A stretch of 37,512 nucleotides of DNA from Candidatus Paracaedimonas acanthamoebae (GTDB lineage Bacteria; Pseudomonadota; Alphaproteobacteria; Caedimonadales; Caedimonadaceae): contig JAFKGL010000022.1 of NCBI GenBank assembly GCA_017307065.1, forward strand, positions 1 through 37,512, given 5' to 3'. This document shows, piece by piece, positions 31,851-37,512 of this stretch. Position 1 is the stretch's first letter. The number at the start of each line of letters is the position of its first letter. The position numbers and the translations under genes were made by a program. The notes below the pieces were generated by a model. The model worked only from the letters and a program-made list of their open reading frames with translations, had not been told where the DNA came from and made no database searches.

Positions 31851-34529
31851 ATGACAAAATTGGGTCTCGATTCATTAGGAACAAAGAAAAAAATAATATG
31901 TGATCAAACGGCTTACAATTATTTTAGTCTTCAAGAAGCACAAAAACATTTTTCTGGCTTGGAACGGTTACCTTATTCTTTAAAAATTCTTTTAGAAAAT
32001 ATTCTTCGTTTTGAAAATGGTCGGACGATTCGAATTGATGATATAAAAGCATTTCACATGTGGTTACAGAATAAAACATCCACTGATGAAATCGCTTTTC
32101 AACCAGCCCGTGTTTTGATGCAAGACTTTACAGGTGTGCCCGCAATCGTAGACCTTGCTGCGATGCGGGAAGCCTTTAAAGAGTTTGGAGGCAATCCTCA
32201 AAAAATTAATCCGTTAGTTCCCGTGGATCTTGTGATTGATCATTCTGTGATGGTTGATTCGTATGCTAAAAAAAGTGCTTTTCAAGAAAATGTGAGCCTT
32301 GAGTATCATCGAAATAAAGAGAGATATTCGTTTTTGCGTTGGGGGCAACAGGCCTTTAACAATTTTCGGGTTGTCCCCCCAGGAACCGGGATTTGCCATC
32401 AAGTGAACCTTGAATATCTTGCGCAGGTTGTGTGGAGTGACCGCATAGAGGGGGAATGGTACGCTTATCCTGATACGCTTGTCGGGACGGACAGTCATAC
32501 AACGATGGTGAATGGTCTTTCTGTCTTGGGATGGGGCGTTGGAGGGATTGAAGCAGAAGCTGCGATGCTAGGACAACCGATTTCAATGCGGATTCCGGAT
32601 GTTCTTGGCTTTAAGTTGACAGGAAACCTTCCAGAAGGTGCAACCGCAACTGATTTAGTTCTGACAATTACCCATCTTCTTCGCTTGAAAGGAGTGGTTG
32701 GGAAATTTGTTGAATTTTATGGAGAAGGGCTTCGAGGACTTTCTCTTGCAGACCGAGCAACAATTGCAAATATGGCGCCTGAATATGGCGCAACCTGCGG
32801 TTTTTTTCCGATTGATCAAGAGACGTTAAATTATTTAGCTTTTACGGGGCGTACGGCTGAACGTGTGGGTCTTGTTGAAATGTACGCTAAAGAACAAGGT
32901 CTTTGGCATGATCATTCCTATGATCCCGTATATAGTGAAATTATGGAGTTAGATTTGCAGTCTATTGAATCAACCTTGGCAGGCCCCAAAAGGCCCCAAG
33001 ATAAGTTGGCTCTTTCAAGCGTGAAAAAATCTTTTGAAAATGCATTGCAGATGGAAAATAAAGAAGCAGCTCACGCTTCTGTCGACCTAGAAAATGACCA
33101 TATTGACCTTGAAGATGGACATGTGGTTATTGCGGCAATAACCAGTTGCACGAATACGTCAAATCCATCTGTGATGTTAGGCGCGGCACTTTTGGCGCAA
33201 AAGGCCCTTGAGAAAGGCTTAAAAGTTAAGCCATGGGTTAAAACGTCTTTAGCACCAGGATCTCAGGTGGTGAGTGACTATTTAGAAAAAGCAGGCCTTC
33301 AAAAAGTTTTTGAAGAGCTTGGTTTTTATCTCGTGGGATATGGGTGTACGACGTGTATTGGAAATTCAGGTCCCTTGCGACCCGAACTTGCGCAAGCCAT
33401 CGACAAGAATGACTTAACGGTCGCCAGTGTTTTATCGGGCAACCGTAATTTTGAGGGACGAATTCATCCTCAAGTTAAATTAAGCTATTTGGCGTCACCG
33501 CTTCTCGTGGTTGCTTATGCATTAGCGGGAACGGTTAATATTAATTTGGTGGACGATCCTTTGGGGATTGGAGCCGATGGAAAACCAGTTTACTTAAAGG
33601 AAATATGGCCTTCGCACGAAGAAATAAGTACCGCCGTCCGTACTTATTTGACGCCTGAGATGTTTCGTGAACGTTACGCAAAAGTATTTGAAGGCGATCA
33701 AGCGTGGCAAACATTAGGAGGAGAAGCAAGTTTAACGTATGCTTGGGAAAAAGACAGCACCTATGTTAAACAGCCTCCGTTCTTCGAAAATCTTTCGGAC
33801 GTTTCAGCCCCTTTACAGGCTATAAAATCAGCTCGTCTTTTGGCGATTTTAGGAGATAGTATTACCACAGATCATATTTCGCCGGCGGGTTCCATCAAAA
33901 TTGAAAGTCCGGCAGGGCAATATCTCATAAGCAAAGGGATCAAACCTGAAGATTTTAATTCGTATGGAGCTCGACGTGGAAATCACGAAGTAATGATGCG
34001 GGGGACTTTTGCCAATATCCGATTAAAAAATGAAATGGTTCCGATGATCACGGGAGGGATGACTCGACATGTTCCTTCAGGCGAGGTGATGTCGATTTAT
34101 GATGCGGCAATGCGTTATCAAGAAGAGGAAACGCCTCTTATTATTATGGCAGGACGTGAGTATGGATCAGGTTCTTCACGGGATTGGGCTGCGAAAGGCA
34201 CAAGATTGTTGGGTGTTAAAGCCATTATTGCCGAAAGTTTTGAGCGAATTCATCGATCCAATTTAATCGGCATGGGTGTGCTTCCTCTTGAATTTATGAA
34301 AGGTGTGACGCGAAAAACGCTGAATCTTAAGGGGGACGAGATTTTTGATCTGCAAGGATTTGAGCAAGAATTAACCCCAGGAATGAGTGTGAACGGAATC
34401 CTTTATCGAGAGAATGGTGAAAAAGAGAGCCTTCACTTAAAATGTCGCATTGATACCCTTGATGAAGTTGAATATTTCAAGCAAGGTGGAATTTTGCATT
34501 ACGTGCTGCGTCAGTTAAGAAAAAAGTGA
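31851..34529 (+). CDS. acnA: Aconitate hydratase A
   Basis: Isomerises citrate to isocitrate in the TCA cycle. The 892-residue protein is full length for the AcnA/IRP1-like class. The three cluster-binding cysteines are C433 (SCTNTSNP), C499 and C502 (YGCTTC). The C-terminal swivel domain has GREYGSGSSRDWAAKGTRLLGVKAIIAESFERIHRSN. Citrate and isocitrate contacts such as GTDSHTTM are also visible. It starts 67 bases after xth with GGGGGATGG upstream. Presence of a complete aconitase suggests a functional TCA cycle rather than complete dependence on the host. Confidence 0.97.
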   Translation: MTKLGLDSLGTKKKIICDQTAYNYFSLQEAQKHFSGLERLPYSLKILLENILRFENGRTIRIDDIKAFHMWLQNKTSTDEIAFQPARVLMQDFTGVPAIVDLAAMREAFKEFGGNPQKINPLVPVDLVIDHSVMVDSYAKKSAFQENVSLEYHRNKERYSFLRWGQQAFNNFRVVPPGTGICHQVNLEYLAQVVWSDRIEGEWYAYPDTLVGTDSHTTMVNGLSVLGWGVGGIEAEAAMLGQPISMRIPDVLGFKLTGNLPEGATATDLVLTITHLLRLKGVVGKFVEFYGEGLRGLSLADRATIANMAPEYGATCGFFPIDQETLNYLAFTGRTAERVGLVEMYAKEQGLWHDHSYDPVYSEIMELDLQSIESTLAGPKRPQDKLALSSVKKSFENALQMENKEAAHASVDLENDHIDLEDGHVVIAAITSCTNTSNPSVMLGAALLAQKALEKGLKVKPWVKTSLAPGSQVVSDYLEKAGLQKVFEELGFYLVGYGCTTCIGNSGPLRPELAQAIDKNDLTVASVLSGNRNFEGRIHPQVKLSYLASPLLVVAYALAGTVNINLVDDPLGIGADGKPVYLKEIWPSHEEISTAVRTYLTPEMFRERYAKVFEGDQAWQTLGGEASLTYAWEKDSTYVKQPPFFENLSDVSAPLQAIKSARLLAILGDSITTDHISPAGSIKIESPAGQYLISKGIKPEDFNSYGARRGNHEVMMRGTFANIRLKNEMVPMITGGMTRHVPSGEVMSIYDAAMRYQEEETPLIIMAGREYGSGSSRDWAAKGTRLLGVKAIIAESFERIHRSNLIGMGVLPLEFMKGVTRKTLNLKGDEIFDLQGFEQELTPGMSVNGILYRENGEKESLHLKCRIDTLDEVEYFKQGGILHYVLRQLRKK

Positions 34530-34565
34530 TTGATTAAAGGAATTCTTTTTAGGTCTTGCTCGCGT

Positions 34566-35567
34566 TTAAGAAGAAGACTTTTTAAAGGGATTAAATTTTT
34601 TCTCTTCATAGCTAAGAAGAATAGAACTGAAAATAATAATTACAGCTCCAATCCAGAGGGATTGAGAAGTGGGGATTTCTGCATAAGCGATGAACCCCAC
34701 CAATGCACTAAACAATAAACGAGCAAAGCCAAAAGGCGTCAAGAAAACGACTTCAGCAAGTTGATACGCTCTTGCGGTGGAATAATGAGCAGCCATTGAA
34801 AAAAGCCCCAGAAGACCAAGCCATACAAATTGGTGAAAGGTCGGCCATGTCCATTCAAACAGAGCCGGAATCAAAGCACACGGTGACATAAAAAATAAAA
34901 GGGTTAAGGTCATGACTTTGGGGCTTTCGCCATGAGCCCCTAATTTACGACTGGCAATCTTGGAGATTGCAATGGCAATCGCTGAGAAAAGAGGGAGAAG
35001 AACATACCATTGGTAAGTTGCTTGAGAACCCCAAAGAGCTCTATCCGGGCGCAAGATAATAAATGCGCCGATAAACCCAACCCCAATTCCGATTAAACGG
35101 ATGCGACCAAGCCGTTCATTCAAATATAATTTGGCTCCAATGACGGAAAAAATAGGTCCTGTGAAGCCGAGAGCTACAGCTTCAGCAATCGTCATATGGG
35201 CTAACGACATATACCAGAGGACTACACCAAAGACAGCCCCGGCAATTCGAATGGTTTGCAATTGAGGATATTTTGTTTTTAAGCTGTTAAGGCCATCTTT
35301 AAGCGTCCAGGGTAAAATAATCAGACAGCCAAAAAAATTCTGCCAAAAAGTGATAACAGCAGAGGGAAGCGGTGAGATTTCTTGGCCGGTCCCGCCCGAA
35401 ATATATCGGACAACACCATTGATGGAAGCGAAAAAAAAGCAAGCAAGCAATTTCCAGATAACCCCTTGCCATTGGGGATTCAAGCCAGACGGGTAAAAAA
35501 TTCCTCTAGAAATGGGCGTGATTTTTGTATACTTTGCACCGGAAGGACGACGACGAGGCTGTGCCAT
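34566..35567 (-). CDS. EamA-type drug/metabolite transporter
   Basis: A 333-residue inner-membrane protein with ten predicted helices in two EamA repeats (about residues 40-175 and 185-320), preceded by a basic N-terminal part of about 35 residues. The repeat signatures AEAVALGFTGPIFSVIGAKLYLNERLG and YQLAEVVFLTPFGFARLLFSALVGF are clear. Related proteins in Rickettsia transport S-adenosylmethionine, while others export amino acids; the substrate cannot be read from the sequence. The gene is single, convergent with acnA (36 bases) and divergent from the LD-carboxypeptidase gene. Confidence 0.88.
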   Translation of the reverse strand: MAQPRRRPSGAKYTKITPISRGIFYPSGLNPQWQGVIWKLLACFFFASINGVVRYISGGTGQEISPLPSAVITFWQNFFGCLIILPWTLKDGLNSLKTKYPQLQTIRIAGAVFGVVLWYMSLAHMTIAEAVALGFTGPIFSVIGAKLYLNERLGRIRLIGIGVGFIGAFIILRPDRALWGSQATYQWYVLLPLFSAIAIAISKIASRKLGAHGESPKVMTLTLLFFMSPCALIPALFEWTWPTFHQFVWLGLLGLFSMAAHYSTARAYQLAEVVFLTPFGFARLLFSALVGFIAYAEIPTSQSLWIGAVIIIFSSILLSYEEKKFNPFKKSSS

Positions 35568-35667
35568 AGAATCACCGTTCTATTGTTTTAATGATGGTGA
35601 TGTAGCATAGTCCTATTCGTTTTCCAAGAAAAACCCCAGTAGAAAAAGAAATATAATAATAAAATAT

Positions 35668-35671
35668 GAGG
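35668..35671 (+). promoter_or_regulatory. Ribosome-binding site deciding the LD-carboxypeptidase start
   Basis: GAGG stands six bases before the ATG at 35678. The earlier in-frame ATG at 35666 overlaps it and has no ribosome-binding site of its own. Confidence 0.6.
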
Positions 35672-35677
35672 TTGATA

Positions 35678-36694
35678 ATGTCCTTAAAGTTGATAGCTCT
35701 TTTCTTTGTTTTCTTAGCCCAAATTTTCACCGTACACGCCAGTGATGACATAACGTGGGAACCTTTAAAAAAAGGCGATAAAATTCATCTGTTTGCTTCT
35801 GGATTTGGGGTCGATGAGGATACCTTAGAGCAGGCTCAAAACATTATTAAAAGTTATGGTTACACTCCTGTTATGCCGGAAGATCTCATTATTCCACAAC
35901 AGTTTGGTTTTGCAAATACAGAGGAATATCGAGGAAACCATCTGAAGAGATTACTTGAAGATTCCGATGTAAAAGTTCTTTGGGCTGTTCGAGGAGGGCG
36001 AGGAACTTCGGCAACATTACCTTATTTAGACAGCTTAAAACCTGAGACTGACTTGAAGCATAAAAGAATTATAGGTTTTAGTGATATCACAGCGCTTCAT
36101 TTGTGGGCCTTTAATCAAAAGATTTCTTCAATTCATGGCGTAAATTTAACGACCAATAGTGAATGTAGAACGACAGTTAATGGAAAAACATCGGCTTCTT
36201 CTGTGATGGAGATACTTTCTGGAGAAATTAAGAAACTAGAATATGATTTAACGCCTGTTAACTCGACCGCTCAAACAAAGACTTCTATTGTTTCAAAAAT
36301 TGTGGGAGGAAATGTCTCTCTTATTCAAAGAAGTATTGGGACGTCAACTTCCTTACACCCTGAAAATTGTATTTTATTTCTAGAAGAAGTAGGAGAAGAT
36401 CCCTCACGATTTCTTGAAATCATCACCCAGTTTGAAAGATCCAAGTTATTCAAGGGAGTTCAAGCTATTATTCTAGGTGATTTTAGTGCTGGTCAGCAAC
36501 CTGAAATTATGCGGTCTTTTTTAAGACTTTTTAGTGAGTGGGGTTCAAGAATGGATAAAATGGAAATCCCTGTTTTTCGCTCATCTCGTTTCGGGCATGG
36601 CGAGTTTAATGACCCTCTTCCTTTGAATATGCCGACAACCTTGACGACTCAAGGTAATGAAGGTAATGCAACTTTGGAAATAGAAATAATTTAG
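35678..36694 (+). CDS. Exported LD-carboxypeptidase (peptidase S66)
   Basis: Serine peptidase that removes the terminal D-alanine from tetrapeptide stems of peptidoglycan. The 338-residue protein keeps the catalytic Ser (GFSDITALH, residue 135 from this start), the Glu in FLEEVGEDP (near 236) and the His in FGHGEFNDPLPL (near 307). An N-terminal stretch with a hydrophobic core (LIALFFVFLAQIF) ends at VHAS, a typical signal-peptidase site near residue 22. LdcA of most Gram-negative bacteria is cytoplasmic and serves recycling, so export is unusual. MccF-like immunity proteins share this family and cannot be fully excluded. It is a single gene between two transporters and convergent with the queuosine-precursor transporter. 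Confidence 0.85.
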   Translation: MSLKLIALFFVFLAQIFTVHASDDITWEPLKKGDKIHLFASGFGVDEDTLEQAQNIIKSYGYTPVMPEDLIIPQQFGFANTEEYRGNHLKRLLEDSDVKVLWAVRGGRGTSATLPYLDSLKPETDLKHKRIIGFSDITALHLWAFNQKISSIHGVNLTTNSECRTTVNGKTSASSVMEILSGEIKKLEYDLTPVNSTAQTKTSIVSKIVGGNVSLIQRSIGTSTSLHPENCILFLEEVGEDPSRFLEIITQFERSKLFKGVQAIILGDFSAGQQPEIMRSFLRLFSEWGSRMDKMEIPVFRSSRFGHGEFNDPLPLNMPTTLTTQGNEGNATLEIEII

Positions 36695-36730
36695 TAAAAA
36701 CAAGTAAGATTCGAAATTTATAGGCTTTTC

Positions 36731-37390
36731 TTAAGTTTTTGATTCACCGTTCAGGCGATGTCTGATGAGCATGACGCTTACATAAAAAAGTGGTGTACTC
36801 AAGAGTGTAAAGAAAAGCTTGTAAGAATAACTATTCATGATAAGAGGACCCAAACGATCAACGGGTAAAATCTTAAAGAAGGCTAACAAGCTGATAACAA
36901 TCGACGTATCGATCAGCAAAGAAAGGGCGGTGCTGCCATTACTCCGCACCCATAAAAAGCGGTCTTGGGTGAGGCGTCTGATCCATGAATAAACAATGAT
37001 ATCAACTCGTTGTGCTATATAAAAAGCTAAAACAGAGCCTAAAAAGGCAATACTAAACAATCCAAAAACGTTATGAAACGTGGCATTATCAATTTTGGAC
37101 CACGAAGTCGCTGTGAGGTGGTCAATAAAGATAATAATGACAGCAACGAAGATATTCATCGTCATTGCAATTTTGACGCAAAAATTGGCTCTTTCTTTGC
37201 CATAAAATTCTGTAATGAGATCCGTGATTAAAAAAGTTAAAGGGTAAAGAACGGCCCCGGCAGAAAGTTCAAAGGTGTGAAACGGAAATAGCGGAAGAGC
37301 CACAAATTTCTGATAAACAAGGTTGCCCACAATAATGATCACTGAGAAAAAGGCACAAAGAAGGGCATAAATTTTGTCTGAAACTAACAT
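36731..37390 (-). CDS. yhhQ: Queuosine precursor transporter (YhhQ/VUT family)
   Basis: A 219-residue inner-membrane protein with about six helices, belonging to the DUF165/VUT family that imports queuine-type precursors (preQ0/preQ1) for tRNA modification. Family signatures are YPLTFLITDLITEFYGKERA in the second helix pair and the later RSNGSTALSLLIDTSIVI. No queuosine synthesis gene is in the window, so the cell may scavenge the precursor. No preQ1 riboswitch was recognised in the 122 bases upstream. It is convergent with the LD-carboxypeptidase gene, 36 bases apart. Confidence 0.88.
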   Translation of the reverse strand: MLVSDKIYALLCAFFSVIIIVGNLVYQKFVALPLFPFHTFELSAGAVLYPLTFLITDLITEFYGKERANFCVKIAMTMNIFVAVIIIFIDHLTATSWSKIDNATFHNVFGLFSIAFLGSVLAFYIAQRVDIIVYSWIRRLTQDRFLWVRSNGSTALSLLIDTSIVISLLAFFKILPVDRLGPLIMNSYSYKLFFTLLSTPLFYVSVMLIRHRLNGESKT

Positions 37391-37512
37391 GTTGATTTCT
37401 AACTTCAGTAAAAAATCTTAATAATTTATCTAAGCTGTTAAAAAGTTAAAAAGCAAGCCTCATAAACGGAGACTCGCGTAAGTCCTCAGCGTTGATTTCG
37501 GAAAACCTAACC
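37391..37512. other. Right edge, upstream of the queuosine-precursor transporter
   Basis: An AT-rich 122-base stretch ending at the window edge. It should hold the promoter of the minus-strand transporter gene. A short dyad GACT...AGTC lies near 37471-37485. No gene or riboswitch was recognised. Confidence 0.4.

Noticed and set aside
36695-36730. Possible bidirectional terminator between the convergent LD-carboxypeptidase and transporter genes
   Set aside because: Only imperfect, mostly A-T arms can be drawn; not enough for a terminator call.
37391-37512. Possible preQ1 riboswitch before the queuosine-precursor transporter
   Set aside because: No preQ1-I or preQ1-II core could be recognised; the short dyad at 37471-37485 does not fit.
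1-37512. CRISPR arrays, insertion sequences, tRNA and rRNA genes
   Set aside because: Reading both strands gave no regular spaced repeats, no transposase, no tRNA T-loop consensus and no rRNA sequence.

Overview
The window looks like a chromosomal segment of a low-GC alphaproteobacterium. The strongest sign is gene order: erpA and xth stand divergent from a SPOR-domain gene, then come tatABC, serS, surE, an NlpD-like gene, yajC, secD and secF, which is the alphaproteobacterial arrangement. A BolA gene paired with a zinc-ribbon J-domain gene, and a HAD-IIA protein next to secF, agree with this. AT-rich spacers, lost genes in the conserved block, several nutrient importers and a type VI secretion system (T6SS) suggest a host-associated lineage such as Holosporales/Paracaedibacter relatives. 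That placement is inference; no rRNA or tRNA gene is present.

Layout. 1-737 has no recognisable gene, only a REP-like palindrome and a possible terminator. 738-1569 (-) is a YqjD/YqjE-like membrane pair, with a perfect 17-bp inverted repeat upstream. 1895-3097 (+) is a divergent dicarboxylate/amino-acid symporter. 3108-5718 (-) holds lysS and asd, with an array of TGATCA palindromes between them. 6172-16690 (-) is a T6SS operon, SPOR-tssJ-tssK-tssL-tssM-tssA, followed by ald and a clear terminator. 16904-17827 (-) is rbsK, divergent from a small predicted secreted protein (17963-18364, +).

18395-30507 (-) is a nearly gapless 14-gene block: SPOR, M50 protease, tatA, tatB, tatC, serS, surE, NlpD-like lipoprotein, yajC, secD, secF, HAD-like protein, CNNM/CorC-like protein, BolA and J-domain protein (the last five end the block at the left). 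30617-34529 (+) is erpA-xth-acnA. The right end has an EamA exporter/importer (-), an exported LD-carboxypeptidase (+) and a queuosine-precursor transporter (-).

How the genes work together: the T6SS genes encode the whole trans-envelope complex (TssJ, TssL, TssM), the baseplate adaptor TssK and the TssA assembly protein, but no tube, sheath, ClpV or effector gene is here. A SPOR-domain membrane protein heads the operon and could anchor the complex to peptidoglycan, because TssL lacks a fused peptidoglycan-binding domain. The large central block concentrates protein export (Tat, Sec-DF-YajC) and envelope remodelling. Further points of interest are a HAD protein that lost its nucleophile, a symporter that lost canonical ion and substrate residues, and an LD-carboxypeptidase with a signal peptide.
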